Notes: generated by a model not told the origin, from the sequence alone. DNA of 64,000 nucleotides from Rotaria sordida (GCA_905250125.1 CAJNOL010000014.1:372001-436000), one strand, 5' to 3'. Numbered from the stretch's first letter, positions 1 through 12,887 are shown. A program made the numbers and translations.

Positions 1-583
1 ATAAGCAAATCTTCACATTGATTGCATAGAACATATTGCTTGATCCCGATTCTATAAAGGTGAAGATTTTTGTGTTACTGTTGATTTGACGAATTTTGTT
101 CATCAATTAACTGTTCAATTTTTTTTTTGTTAAGATAATGCTCTTTTCAATTAAGCGAATATGTTTAATTTATTGACCATCGAGTAATGGGAAAATGAAG
201 AGCAGAAAATAACTGTACATTGAATTTTCTTCTGAAAGTAGCCAATAAATAGCTAAAATCTTGATTCTTCATTTGTTCGTGTACATAGAGGATGCTAGAT
301 GTTGTTGAAAAAAAACTCGAGTCTAGACCCATAACTTCCTAGTTGGCTGACACAGAATACTCTTTCTTTTCAAGGTTATGAGGCTGGAAACAAAAATAGA
401 TGCTATCCATCATAACTTTCTTTGCAATTGAGCAACAATGGTGCCACAATGCTAGTTACCTACATTCTTGGTGAAGTGTGTGTATAAACCTTCAGTAGAT
501 ACAGGAGCCGAGATCGGTTGGAGAGGAAACTTTTATCCACTACTGTATAAAAAAATTTCTTCAATCTATTCTTTTTGTAATAG
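1..583. other. No gene seen upstream of RIG-I-like receptor exon
   Basis: No frame stays open with protein-like content. The stretch ends in a pyrimidine-rich tract and an AG at 582-583, a good splice acceptor for the receptor gene. It is therefore either an intron of that gene, with the 5' exons outside the window, or 5' flank with a trans-splicing acceptor. Confidence 0.5.
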
Positions 584-3507
584 AGGCAGATGCGGTACCA
601 ATTAGATTCAATCCACCCGAACCAGATCCCATGGATTTTAATAGTATAAATTTAGAACCATTCGAAGACTCTTCTCAGCCATGGACTGAAGAATATTCAA
701 GGTTACTAAATTTAAAATATCATCCACGAGCTTATCAAATTGAAATAATACGAAATACTATTTGTAATGGTAATACTATTGTTTGTCTTCGAACTGGTTC
801 TGGAAAGACATTTATTGCTTCTGTTATAATAAAATATTATTTCATAAAAAATCAAAAAACAAATCCTGATAGAAAATTTTCAAGTCTATTCTTTGTACCA
901 AGAAAAGCCATACGATTACAACAAGCTAAAGCAATTTTAGATGTTGGTAATTTACGAGTACAAATTTGTCAAGATGATCAAACGATTGATCAACTTATTG
1001 ATACAAATCATGTTATTGTTGCAACACCACAAAAATTTGCTAATTGTTTAAATAAAGAAACCATACGTTTATGTCAAATTAATTTAATGATATTTGATGA
1101 ATGTCATAATACATCAGGTGGAAATCCTTATTGTGAAATAATGAAATATTATTTATGTCCATTGAAAAAGCAAAACACTACAGAAAAACCATTCATGATT
1201 GGCTTAACAGCAACAATTAGTGCTAAAGATGCTATTGAAAAACGAGAATCACTTGAAAAAAATCTTGTCAGTTTATGTAGTAAACTTGCTTGTAAAAATA
1301 TTTCAACTGTATGTGATAAAAATAATATAGATGAAATTAATAGTGAAATAAAGCGACCAACAAATGATCAATTTCAATATGTTTCAAAAGTGCAATATAA
1401 TTCATATTTTGATGAATATTTAAAAACATTTCAAGATCTTATTAAAAATATTAAATATCATTTGGATAGTCGAGAATTATTAGATGAACAAGATATTGGT
1501 TCTTCAGGATTTGTTGGTCAACTTGTACTTTTAAAACAAACTTTTGAAAAAAAAGGTGATATGAATAATATTATTATTTGCGATTATTTATTATTATTAA
1601 CAAAAAAATATTCAGCATTTAACAATTTACCATTTGATATGGTTATACAATATATATTACAGAAAATTGAAGAATATTATAAAGGATATCAACAATCAGT
1701 ACCAATGAATAATGTACTTTATGAACGTTGTAAGGCGGAATTGGATAAAATCTTAGAGAAACATATGGAAAATTCAACAACAAATTCAAAATTAGACACA
1801 TTAGTTGATCTTCTTAAACAACATGCTAGTACAGATACAAAAGGTGAATATTTTTACCTGGAGCGTCTTTTTTTCTTCTAATCATTGTATTTTAAATGTG
1901 ATTAGGACTTATTTTGGTACAAACAACTTTTTACGCAAAAACACTTTGTGATTACTTGTGTAATCATTCAAAATTAAAAGTAAGACAATAATTCTATCGA
2001 CCAATATTAGGATAATTCTTGTTTTAGAATATTGTTAAAGCAACTTGGATTGTTGGTCAAAATAGCCCAGATCATTCTTTGACACTACGTGATCAAGAAG
2101 AAAGATTAAGACAATTTCGAGAAGGTTTGTTTGTCTTTATTTTTCTTTTCATTTATGTGACTTCATCGAATATTTTAGATGAATATAATCTACTCATTGC
2201 TACTGGTAAGTTATTAATAGTCCCTTGCTTTAGTCAATGATTAAACAGATATATTTCTTTTATTATCAATTTAAGTCTTATAATTAATTGTAACAATACA
2301 TTTTATTGATATATAATCATTAATCGATGCTTCTGTCTACAAAGGCAACTATAAGTCTTTCGAAGATTGTTGATTACAAAAAAGAGATATATGCAGGCTT
2401 CTAGAGAAAGACTTTCTTTATCTAATAGTTTATGCATTATTAAATTCTACTGGGTATTGTTAACATGTCGATAGATCGTACTACCTTCGTCACAGCCACT
2501 ATAAACTTTCTCTCCAAGTCTACATATATTCCATTCTATAGTCAAAACATTATGATCACCTTTAAACTTAAACAAGGGCGCATGTAATTCAGCTTTTAGC
2601 ATCAATTTATATCTGACGAAAAAAAAAACATGTCTTTACTTTCGATTTATGTTAAGCATGTTACAATGAATTGATATATCTCTATCATTTCTTATTCAGA
2701 TATTGTTCAAGAAGGTTTAGATATTCCTACATGTTCTTATGTTATTCGTTATGAATTTGTATCGGATGAAATTGGTACAATTCAATCACGAGGTCGAGCA
2801 CGAGCACAAAATAGTTCCTATTATCTTATAACTGAATTGGATTCAACCAATCATCAGCGAGAGAAAAACAATAAAATTCGTGAAGAAAATATGGAAATAG
2901 CGATTGATCAATGGCGAACATGTGATAAAGATCTATTTCAACGTAATGTTGAAGAGAAAACTGTAAATAAATAAGATTTAATAATATTTATATGAATTAT
3001 TTTCTGCATAGAAATCGCTTATTAGTGGATGGGAAAAAGATTTAACAGTTGAAATGCAACAAAAAGCTGCATTACAAAAAATTGGTAAAAAAAATGGTTT
3101 AATATGTTGTCGTAAATGTAATCGAGAATTAGGTGAGCTTGCATGGTTGAAAAAACGAAATACAACCTATTTTATTAATAATCGAGAATTTTTCAATAAT
3201 AATGAATGCAAACTTCTCAATGCATATAAAAATTTTCAAGAAAATTTAGTTATGGGTAAATACTTTTAACATTATTTATGATTTCATATATATTCTTGTA
3301 TTTATTATTTCAGGAGATGTTAAATGTACTTGTGGAAATTCTCTTGGCGGATGTCTAAAATTTATTGATCGACCTGAATTAGGTACATTATGTGCACTTA
3401 AATGTATACAAATCAAATTTCAAATTGACAAGCAATCATCTTTTATAGAATTTCCACAATGGAGTAAAAATAATTGTTTTGACGTTGAAGAACTTGAAGA
3501 AATTTGA
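584..3507 (+). CDS. RIG-I-like receptor / LGP2-like DExD/H RNA helicase, 5' incomplete
   Basis: Predicted cytosolic dsRNA sensor helicase. Exons: 584-1843, 1906-1979, 2028-2124, 2179-2205, 2700-2962, 3012-3255, 3314-3507; all junctions are GT-AG and keep phase. The first in-frame ATG is at 631, but the frame is open back to an acceptor at 583, so upstream exons are likely. From 631 the protein is about 704 aa, close to LGP2 (678 aa) and shorter than RIG-I, which carries two N-terminal CARDs. Visible motifs in order: Walker A TGSGKT, motif II DECH, motif III LTAT, the helical insert region (about residues 210-380), motif IV LILVQT, IATDIVQEGLDIP, and motif VI QSRGRARAQ. The C-terminal domain has a zinc pattern CRKC then CTCG, as in the RIG-I regulatory domain. 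Dicer is unlikely: no PAZ or RNase III follows. No CARD is visible in the window. Confidence 0.87.
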
Positions 3508-4579
3508 ATGATTTTTTTTCTTTTGTTTTTTAAATTTATTCTTATATTTTCTTATTGAATGTATCTGTTGTTGACTACGTCCGTACATTTTCTGTCTTTT
3601 CTACTCCTCTCTTAATTTCTCTTTCGTTCTCTCTTCGCTGTTTGATTTACTACTGATACGAATGACTTACCCCATCATTTCTAACAGGAATCCACTGTTC
3701 CATCTTATGGAAATCCCTTTTATAAATGGATCGATTAAAAAAATAATTGCACAGAAAAATCAAGTGCACTTTATAGTATTGTTATATAATATTTTCATCG
3801 TGATCATTTTTATTTTCGCTATTTTATTATCATGATTAACTAACATCATTTTTATTATACATATTCCAACTTCAAAAATAAGTCAAAAAAGTCGATATGG
3901 CTGATACAGATGACTTAAACGCACTGACAAACACATAAATCTTGATTCAATTCTGAGAATTTCTGAATAATTAAAAATATTCATGCATTTTCATAGTACA
4001 ATGTTTTCTGACTCACAGATCATTAGCACAGAGCGTCATCTATCAAATTTTCTAAAAATAGTCAGCATAATATTTAGCAGATTTAATTATTCATATTATG
4101 CTGATTTTGAATACATAAGAAATGTTAATATATGGCGCATTTATAGAAAAATATTCACACAGTGCATTTAAAAATTACCAATAAAAGGCAAGCGAATTCG
4201 TTTCATCAGTCAGTAGATGAGTTACTACGAATGGATTTAACTATTTTATCACTTATATCTTTTTCTTTTTCATGACGACTAGATATACTTCGTTTCTTTG
4301 TTCATATCATAACATATAATCTTATCGTCATTACATATATATACCCCTTCACTAGTTAGCCAGTATACAACAATCCGTCACGTTCGTTTCTCTTCACTTT
4401 GTGTCTTTTCTCTTCCGTTATTGTTTCCTTTATTCTACATTCTTTCGATTTTCTTATAATTAAATATTTGAAAATTATTCATATTTTCTGATCATCTATT
4501 TCGGTTTCTTTTACAATTCCTCATTTATGTAACACTGTTTCCAAATATTATCATTTATTTTTTTTATTTCAGATTTCAA
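3508..4579. other. Intergenic, no gene seen
   Basis: Pyrimidine-rich, AT-rich spacer between the receptor and dUTPase. Only short open frames with low-complexity translations occur. It ends in a strong acceptor (TTTATTTCAG, ending at 4572) seven bases before the dUTPase ATG, so its 3' part is 5' UTR intron or trans-splice outron. Confidence 0.5.
4563..4572 (+). promoter_or_regulatory. Splice acceptor just 5' of dUTPase start
   Basis: A pyrimidine tract followed by CAG lies only 7 nt before the ATG and has no obvious upstream coding exon. It would serve a 5' UTR intron or spliced-leader trans-splicing; the latter is known in bdelloid rotifers. Which applies cannot be told from the DNA. Confidence 0.45.
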
Positions 4580-5339
4580 ATGTCGTCATCAAAAGCTGTA
4601 TTACGATTTGCTAAACTTAGTGAACATGCATTCTCACCAATAAAAGGTTCAGCTTATGCAGCCGGTTGGGATCTTCGAAGGTAATCTTAAAATCTTCTTT
4701 TACTTCATTTGAAAAGAATTTTATCTAATATTTTTTTAGTGCTTATGATTATGTATTACCAGCACGAGGAAAAATAACAGCTCAAACTGATATTCAAATT
4801 GCTGTACCACATGGTTGTTATGGTCGCGTTGGTTAGTAAAAGTTTTTCAAAAGTTTAAAGAAGACTTTTCGTTTTGTGTATCATCATATATTTCTTTTAG
4901 CTCCACGATCTGGTCTAGCTGCTAAATTCGGTATTGATACAGGAGGTATTATTATAATAAAATCTTCAAGTTTTTTAAATTCTATTTTCTTGAAATAGCT
5001 GGTGTTATCGATGCTGATTATCGTGGTAATGTTGGTGTTGTATTATTTAATCACAATGATTCAGATTTTACTAGTAAGATTTAATATTTCTATGATGAAT
5101 TAATTTAAATTTTATTTAATTTTAGTTAAACGAGGTGATCGTATTGCACAATTAATTTGTGAAAAAATCGAAATGGCTGAATTAGTTGAAGAAGAAGTTT
5201 GTATTTTGATTATTGTTTTCTTTCATTATTTTATTTTTCAATATATATTTTCAAGAAACTCGATGAAACTGTACGTGGTTCAAATGGATTTGGTAGTAGT
5301 GGTGGATTTTCACATGTTCAAAATGGCAATTCTCATTAA
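4580..5339 (+). CDS. dut: dUTP pyrophosphatase (dUTPase), trimeric type
   Basis: Hydrolyses dUTP to dUMP and pyrophosphate, keeping uracil out of DNA and supplying dTMP synthesis. Exons: 4580-4680, 4740-4831, 4901-4945, 4999-5073, 5126-5196, 5256-5339; 155 aa, the usual length for a single-domain dUTPase. All five family motifs are present: motif 1 as AAGWDLRSA near residue 30, motif 2 GRVAPRSGLA, motif 3 [17 protein letters not shown] with the uracil-stacking Tyr, motif 4 RGDRIAQL, and the glycine-rich C-terminal motif 5 [10 protein letters not shown]. There is no mitochondrial leader, so a nuclear/cytosolic form is expected. The five introns are 44-69 bp. The start is the first ATG after a splice acceptor and gives the family's usual short N-terminus. 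Confidence 0.96.
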
Positions 5340-5446
5340 ATGAATCTCATTCATCAGATATCTATTCATTGATTTTTTTTTCTTGCCTGTTGTCTAAAAG
5401 ATATGTATTCACAAATTTCTTCATTTGCTATGTCTGTATACATGAT

Positions 5447-5452
5447 AATAAA
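5447..5452 (+). other. Poly(A) signal of dUTPase
   Basis: Canonical AATAAA lies 108 nt after the dUTPase stop codon, in an AT-rich 3' UTR. Confidence 0.5.
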
Positions 5453-6651
5453 TTGATCTATATTTTGTAATAATTCATATTCAAGTATTGATGATGACGA
5501 TGATAATGTATCAACAATCTAAACATTTCGATTTAATATTTATTTCATTAGGTTTGAAGTCGTCCTATATTTCCTATAGATTTTAAATCAATTCTATGAT
5601 ATCCTATTTTTCAAGCAATTCTTCTTTAATCATGATTTATTAAAAGAAAGCCAATTTGAATAATAATAATTTCAACTTTCAGTAGATATCGTAGGGTGTA
5701 AAATTTTCGGATTCGATTTATTGAACATTTTTGGCGATTGAATCTGAACTTGGACCCAATCGAACTGCACTGTCAATGAAATTTTCTAATTAGAATTGGA
5801 TTGTCGCTTGATAGATATGAGATACTTTTTCTGATTTCTTGTATTCGGTACCTAGCGCATTGTACACATTTCTTAGACGACTAGAGTCCGGCCAGTTCAA
5901 AACTTTTCGATCCGGACCAACTGGACGGGCTCTAACTTGTAATCAAGTTAAAATCGTATGGCAAGTTAAACGAAACATCTAACATAAAATCAATTTAGAG
6001 CAGAAATGAAGATGGCTACTTATGAATAATAAATTTTTTTCGAAAATGTTTTCCTCTGTCGGTCAGAAATTACTGAATACAGTTGCTATCCAAAATAATC
6101 ATATCTTTGCTCACCGTGGAAGTGATAACACATCGATTAAATATAAAGTAGGGACACTTAAGTATATTCATACTGCGCAATTTTCCAGAATGCGTCAAAT
6201 TCTGTAAGATTTTTTTTCGGCAATACATTTTTCTACCGCTCGATGAAATTTACGTGAAGAATAAGATAAGCTCGCCTTATTTTACTTGGAGAGAAGCTCT
6301 CAATTCAATCTTCAATACTTGAAAAAAATTTTTATGTTTGCATGCCAAAGATTTGTTATACAAAAAATAAATTAGAAGAAAGAAACGTAATTTGGCAACA
6401 GCAGCAAGACCCGCTGCAAATGAGAGAAAAAAACTAATATGTAACAGTGCATACAATAGAAATATAATTCTATGATTATTTTTCACTGCTGCACTTTAGT
6501 TAATGAAAATGTTCTATATTACACACCTTGATCTAGAATTATTCGACCGACAGGTGACTAACATTAAATAGCTACTATACATATATATATATATATATCT
6601 ACTTTTGGACACGTATTTTACAATTTCTCCTATCAGAAACATATTTTCATA
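5453..6651. other. Intergenic, no gene seen
   Basis: Spacer between dUTPase and the PAN protein gene. Short open frames at 6022-6207 (+) and 6277-6486 (-) have no recognisable domain and no convincing splice context. A (TA)n run lies near 6581-6599, shortly before the next start codon. Confidence 0.5.
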
Positions 6652-9600
6652 ATGAAGTATATGATTAGCATGTTTTTTAAAATCACAAGCATTATTCTTA
6701 TCTATCTCGTATTTTTATCTACGTCAACGACACATTATACTGTATACGAAAATGCTCAATTTGATCCGATTGACAGACGCTATATAATAAACAATTTTTC
6801 ATCAATCAATTCGGCTTATACTTGTCTATGTCAATGCTACAATAATACCATTTGTTTTACAGTAACATATTTTGGTTTTAGTCAAACATGTTTACTTTTC
6901 TTTGCACAATTGAGTCAAGGACAATTACGGGTTGTACCAACTATTGCTAATGCAAAAGTTTACTATTTCGGAAATAGAAGTTTTAGTGGTAAGTGAGAAA
7001 CACATTTGTATGCATCAGATGAATTCAGAATGGATCTAACTTATTCTATTATTGTTATAGTATGTTAAATAGAGTAAACAAAGCACATAGACGCTTATTG
7101 AGGCTAGAAAGTGTCAATATTTCAATGTCCTTAAAAAAAAAACAAATGCTAATAACACCATTGTCGTCACTACAAGTAGATAGAATAGTATTTTTCGATT
7201 TATAAAATAGATATAGTCTAATCTAAAACGAAATTCAATGGGATGACGCCATTGAAATTACTACCATAACAAATGAAGGTTAATTAAAAAGAGAAAAATA
7301 ACAATTTGTAAGAGTACATCAATTTTTATAAGGTAATGTCCAATTCGGTCCCATTTGATGGTTTCTCAATATGGTTGTTTGTTTTTACGGATTTTGCCGT
7401 ATTGAATTTCTAGTTGTAAACCTTGATAGTCGAGTACAAGTGCATTTCGATAAGTAGTTGTGAAATGCATGTTATTTGTTGTTCGCTTTTCGTATTTAAT
7501 ATGTGTATCTTAGCAATGATTGTTAACACGTCATTTGATTTAAGCCGAATTATGATATTGATTCTACTCAGCCAACGACCATTCGAGAATGAATTCTACG
7601 GGGATAAACTTTTTTTACAAGTACTAATGAAAGAGTGAAAAAACAATAGGAATAAAATAGCAAATTTCAATATTTTTTCATTATGTCTTAATTTCAACGA
7701 AGATTATATTTAATGTGTGTCGCGTATCACAGTTTTTGTCACAGGTATCAGCAATATCTAGGCTCATCTCCTACTTTGCGATTTTAAGGTGAAATTTTTC
7801 GTTTACAAAGCAAAAGTTGGTTACAAGACAATTGTGATTTCCATATAGTTTCATGTCTTTCTGATGTGAACTCTAAATAATCAATACATACTGAATAATC
7901 CATTGAATAAACGGTTCTGTATTGAATTAAAATGATTTTTTTCGGAGCTTCGTCAATTTTTATATAAAGTTTTTCTCATTTTCCATTGTTTTTTGTATTT
8001 ACACTTGTCGTCTATGTATCTCTTACTTCTAATATACAAATAAAAGTAAAGAAATTGGAATGTACATAGTCAAGAAAAATTGAAGCGTTAAGTACATCTG
8101 ATTAGAAAACAGTAAAATTCTAAATACAGCAATTGAAAATACATTCATGGTACACTTGTCGTTGGAATTTATCTATCTACTCTTTTCTTCTCGTTTTTAA
8201 AGTGGTATAAGCTTGATGATCGATTCTTTCGGCAATCTAAAAAAGATGACTGAGAATATTGAAAATCGATCTAGACGTATTTTTGATAGATTTAATTTTA
8301 ACATATTCAAGCTGGTTAATAAGAATGATACTATTCAAGGATTTCATTATTTATTTTCGTTCTCGAACGACACTTGTGTACGATAATTTAACAGTTTACA
8401 AATATAATAGATAATGAAAGAGAAAACAATAATAAAAAAGATAGATATGACTGTGAGAACTTATTTCAACATCTTTCAATGTCTAAAAAAAACCATTGTC
8501 TTGATCGATTATCTTTATCGGATCCTTTGTGTGAATCAAATGGAAAAGCGCACGTATATCTATGTGTTATATCGGAGGCGGTACATCTTGAATCTTTTAC
8601 TAGTTTACTCTGGATTCTAGAAACTCTTTTATTAAGATTTTGATGTGCATTTGAAGTCCCACATATATAGATTTCAAATAGTTTTTGTAGACATAAGTTT
8701 TCTACAGTTTGAAGTATGATCTTGGAAACATATTTGATCTATGTCAATAGTAGTCATACTACATTTGATTATAGCGAAAACATGAACGTGTATGCCAGTT
8801 GAGTCTATATTAGATTAATTCAACAATGGTATTTTCTTCTTTCCTATGACAGATGAAATAATACTTTTTCTAACATGCATTATAATATAAATAAAACACT
8901 TTAAACATTGCTAGTTGCTGATCTGTATTTCACCATTTTTCCATTTTTAAAGATAATTTGAGTATAGTGAATACGAAAAATTCGATCTTCTCATCCCAAA
9001 TCACCGATTATTGCTTATACTATATTAATTTATCTCTAAGTCTGTCTAGAACAATAAATATCGCATGTTCAGATAAGAGCATATGAAACCCATTTTGCAG
9101 AATTCGAACTGTTTTCTTTTTGAACAGCTCTAAAATTCTTCAATCGCTCAAATGAAGCTGTATATCCCATATGGAATACAATAGCAGGTGGCAATAGTTC
9201 ACCAACATGGACTAGTGAAATTGAAGGTATATATAATATTGCTGATTCTCCAGACGTTGTATTCGATAATGATCTGACAACCGAATATACCAATTGTGGA
9301 AGCTGTAGTAGTGGTTCCTCATCTATGTTGATAACATGCGGCGAAAATACTGGTTGGTATTTATCATTAGGCAATCGCTTCTTCAGCCTAGTGGCATTTT
9401 ATATAGGCACGAATACGAAGTATCCACAACGTGATCCATTGACAATCACTATTGAAGGGAGTAATCTACAAAGAGATGAACTTATCTTTGGATGGAGCTG
9501 GACGTTAATCTATAATGATAGTACGGGACTTGTATCAAATCCAGGAAGATCAACATTCGGAGTATTGCAAATAATCCCACAGTTTCCATTACCATATGCA

Positions 9601-9681
9601 AATTATCGTGTTCTGATAACTTCAAAGAGAGGTATTGATACTTGTACATCATATACAGAATTTATGATGATTGGTTATTAA
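6652..9681 (+). CDS. Secreted PAN/apple-domain protein with C-terminal discoidin-like domain
   Basis: Two exons, 6652-6988 and 9128-9681, separated by an unusually long intron of 2139 bp; the join is phase 1 on both sides and gives 296 aa. The N-terminus has a hydrophobic segment (about residues 8-24, SIILIYLVFLS) typical of a signal peptide or anchor. A cysteine-rich PAN-like core follows (AYTCLCQCYNNTICFTVTYF, then TCLLFF). The second exon encodes about 184 aa with a glycine/serine-rich CGSCSSGSS turn, NTGWYLSLG and several predicted beta strands ending in LPYANYRVLITS, resembling discoidin/F5-8C-like sandwiches. PAN domains bind proteins or carbohydrates outside the cell; the ligand is unknown here. 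The intron model is my reading: small exons inside it cannot be excluded. Confidence 0.68.
6989..9127 (+). other. Long intron of PAN protein gene
   Basis: Bounded by GTAAGT and a TTTTGAACAG acceptor. No domain-bearing exon was recognised inside; open frames such as 7423-7638 and 8414-8620 look non-coding. It is about 40 times longer than the usual intron in this window. Confidence 0.55.
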
Positions 9682-10237
9682 TACATCAAGAATGATCAAA
9701 TACAATACCTCGAAATTATTTTTTTAAGAATTTTCATTTTCAAATCAGTTTATTTTTCTTGTATATGCGTATGTATTAATTTTTATCAAAAAATAATAAT
9801 AATATAAAAATAGAAATAATTGGTCTTAGACAATCATTTTAGATGGAATTAGAAAAAGAATATTTGTAATATAAGTTAATATACTAAAGGTAACAAAAGG
9901 AGTTAGTGCCCGTTCAATGATGATCACAGTGACAAAACGAACCACATTCATTTAACTACAACACCAGTCAGATACAAGTAATAGACCAGCTCTGCCAATA
10001 TAATATAACACAATTCAATGAGACGTGACAAGCACAAAGCATTATTATATTATTTGTTTGCTATTTTTGTTGCAACACACATGATTACGGTACTGAAAAT
10101 ATTTAGTAGGAAAAAAGAAGAGATAAATGTAAATTTGAGATTATATATGGATTAATCAAGAAAAATATATATTCATTAACAATATGTGAAAGTCTTTTAA
10201 AACGAAACTTACTTTTAATCTATAAAATAAATGCTGA
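9682..10237. other. Intergenic, no gene seen
   Basis: AT-rich 3' flank of the PAN protein gene. AATAAT and AATATAA variants near 9793-9806 may serve 3' end formation; no canonical signal stands out. Confidence 0.45.
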
Positions 10238-10812
10238 CGAGGGTACATCTTCAACTGTCTCCTTCCGCTTTCAATGATTTTTTTTGCCTATAGATACTAT
10301 ATAGTATTCTAATAAAAATCCTAAACGGGCTTTGGTTCCTATTAAGATTTAACTAAAATATCGAAGTTTTAATGTGATTATTTCAGATTTTTGGAAAACT
10401 CGTATTTTCAAATTTTGATTCGAAACTTTGTGCATATAGAGATCTCAACTAGGCTACCTTCCATAAAAAAAATTCAGGAGTTTTAAACATAGTCTCTTCA
10501 AGATAAGCAACTTTCAACAGATAAGACATTTTCCATAGATAGTGCACACAACAGTGCATTTTTTAAAAGCTTCATATCTCGAAGAGACTTCGTTCAAAGT
10601 GTCTGAATTTTTTTTATAGAAATTAGTCTATTTGAGGTCTCTATATGCGCAAAGCTTCAGATCAAAATTTGAAAATACGAATTGTCCGAAAATCTGAAAT
10701 AACCATATTAAAAATTCGATAGCTTAGTCAAACATCAATAGAAACCTAAATCATTTTAGAATTTTCACTAGACTACTAAGTAGTATCTGAAGCAGACGCC
10801 TGAGGAGGATCC
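10238..10812. mobile_element. Foldback (long inverted repeat) element, about 575 bp
   Basis: The left arm (about 10310-10450) and right arm (about 10630-10770) are imperfect reverse complements. The best blocks are 10380-10445 (GATTATTTCAGATTTTTGGA onward) against 10630-10708. The centre is near 10540. No coding capacity is seen; it is a MITE-like or foldback relic lying between two genes. Confidence 0.6.
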
Positions 10813-11086
10813 TTTGTAAACCAAGCTAAAATACGTAAGACTACGTTTTTGATTATATCATATAAAAAATCGATGAAATATTCTGTTTCGTTTTTTGAAA
10901 TCATGAATTTGACGAAGTTTATTTTTTTCTTTTCTTGATAAATCGATTAAACACAAACGAATATGCATTCGAATTTGATAACTCAAAAATACATTACAAA
11001 CTAGGATTTGCTCTTGGCTATTTATTTATTTATTTATTTAAAAAAAAAGGCAGAACATAAGAATCAACAAAGAGAAAAAGAAAGCA

Positions 11087-12887
11087 TTATGTTTGAAAAT
11101 GCGTAAGTGCTTTTACCATAAGTGATCCCGATGGAACAAGACCTAAGACATATGAAAAATATAAAGATTAAAGAATAAGAAAAAATAAAACTTTCATTTT
11201 TGTATTTACCCAGTTCATTTAATGTTTTATCATTATCACTTTCTTGAAATTCCTTTTTTGGATAATTTTGTAAAAGCATAAATGGATCAGAATGTTGTGC
11301 TTGACGTATCCATTCAAAAACTTTTTCAAATCGATCAGTTGCTTTAAATATCTGTCGTATTGTTGAACCATCAGATAAACGAACTTGAAGATTACATTCA
11401 TCATATTGTCGTGTTGGTTGTGCTGCAGCAACTTGTTGAGGTTTTGCTGTTGGAACATCTCCAATAGTTACTCCACCTTTTTCTGCAGCTGCTTTTTCAC
11501 GTCGAGCACGTTTATCGGCTTCAATTTGTTCAATAGCACGTTGTTTAGCTAATTGTGTTTCAATTTTTTCACGACGATTAGCTTCAGCAATTTTTTTCAT
11601 TTCTTCTTCCTCTCGTCTTCAAAGGATAAAAAAAAAGCTGTTAGCATAATTCTTACAGAATGAAAATGTGAAACACGATGTAGTTGCTCTTGCTAATCAC
11701 AAGGACATTGTTTTATTGTATCTATTTTGGAATACATTTCAGTATTATGCAGGGTCGGAAAGCGTTGCTGAGGCATCTGTGATGCGAAGGGAAAACGTTA
11801 CCAGTATTTTATCTAGTATGAGAGTGAAAGGACGGGGTCTCTCCGAAGATCGGATTGATTCTCCAGGACTTTATGATTACAGTACCACATAATATGTGCC
11901 TGTGTTTCCAAAAATAGGTGTTCACTCTCATGAAGTTTTAAGTCGTCCTTTCGAAGAAGAAAATCTGAATTAAACACAGCGTTGGTAAGGCATCTATTAC
12001 GGTTTGTGATGAAGGAAAGACATTGCTAAGATATCTGTCAGACGGTCCAAATTTCTACCCTTAAACCTCAACATTCCTTTTAGATCATATTTCACAAAAA
12101 CACTCAACAATACAAATTCAATAATTCATCTCTATAAGATATATTTACTTTTGTTTGATTTCTAATAAACTTTTTCCTTCAGAGATACGTTTTTTTTCCA
12201 TTTCAATTGCTTTTTTTTCATCGGCTACTTGTTGTTCTTTACGTCGAGCAACAATACGTTCTTGAATTCTAAACAAAAAAATAAAATCAAATAATCTTTT
12301 TTGTAAACAAAAAAAAATTAAAATATAATTCATACTTTTTCTTCATTTCTTCTTTTTCTTCAGCTGTTAATGGTTTAAGTACTTCCGTACATTCCGAAAA
12401 ACTTGAATGATTTGTTCGCATAGCATGAGCTGTTGCTGCATCAGCATCTTTCAATAATTTACCACATCTGAAATAAATAAATTTATATAGAATAACAAAA
12501 AACAAAATATTTTTTTTCTTCCATTCTTACTCATCACATTTGAGTGAATTTGCTTCAGCCTGATCTTCAGTCGTTGTTTCTTCTGCTGCACTAGAGCTAG
12601 AACTCAAATTGAGTACTGGTTCAGAACTAGCTGCAGCTCCCGATGCTATTTTATTCTCATTTGTCATAATCCTAAATAAATCAATCTTTTTATTTTTAAT
12701 ATTTTCTAGAAAATTTTACCAATCAATAGCTTGTTCCATATTTGCAGCTTTTCCTACATTAATAGCATTATCACTTTAATAAAGAACGAAATATATCAAT
12801 ATAGAAAAAAAACAAACAAGAATAGATCAAAACATACATTTGGTCTTTTTGAAAACCCATTTCGATGAGTTGTTCAGCGAGAGACAT
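11087..12887 (-). CDS. ubxn1: UBX domain-containing protein 1 (UBXN1/SAKS1-like)
   Basis: Adaptor that links ubiquitinated substrates to the p97/VCP ATPase. Exons on the minus strand: 12887-12838, 12773-12720, 12671-12531, 12467-12336, 12268-12149, 11616-11210, 11142-11087; 319 aa. Domains: N-terminal UBA (MSLAEQLIEMGFQ, residues 1-35); a C2H2-type finger at about 79-103 (CDECGK... HAMRTNH); a long charged coiled coil rich in RREK/EEMKK; and a C-terminal UBX beta-grasp (CNLQVRLSDGSTIRQIFKAT to LGLVPSGSLMV). The finger is absent from human UBXN1 as I know it, but I recall similar fingers in nematode homologues. The 532-bp intron between exons 5 and 6 carries a dispersed repeat. Phase is kept at every junction. 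Confidence 0.93.
11641..12105. repeat. Dispersed repeat inside UBXN1 intron (copy 1)
   Basis: Resembles 41971-42374 in an AASDH intron. Shared blocks are the start (TTAGCATAATTCTTACAG, then a shared TCTATTTTG stretch) and the end (AACATTCCTTTTAGATCATA). It contains a motif repeated in direct orientation near 11766, 11979 and 12026, of the form GTTGCTGAGGCATCT. No coding potential is recognised. Confidence 0.5.
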
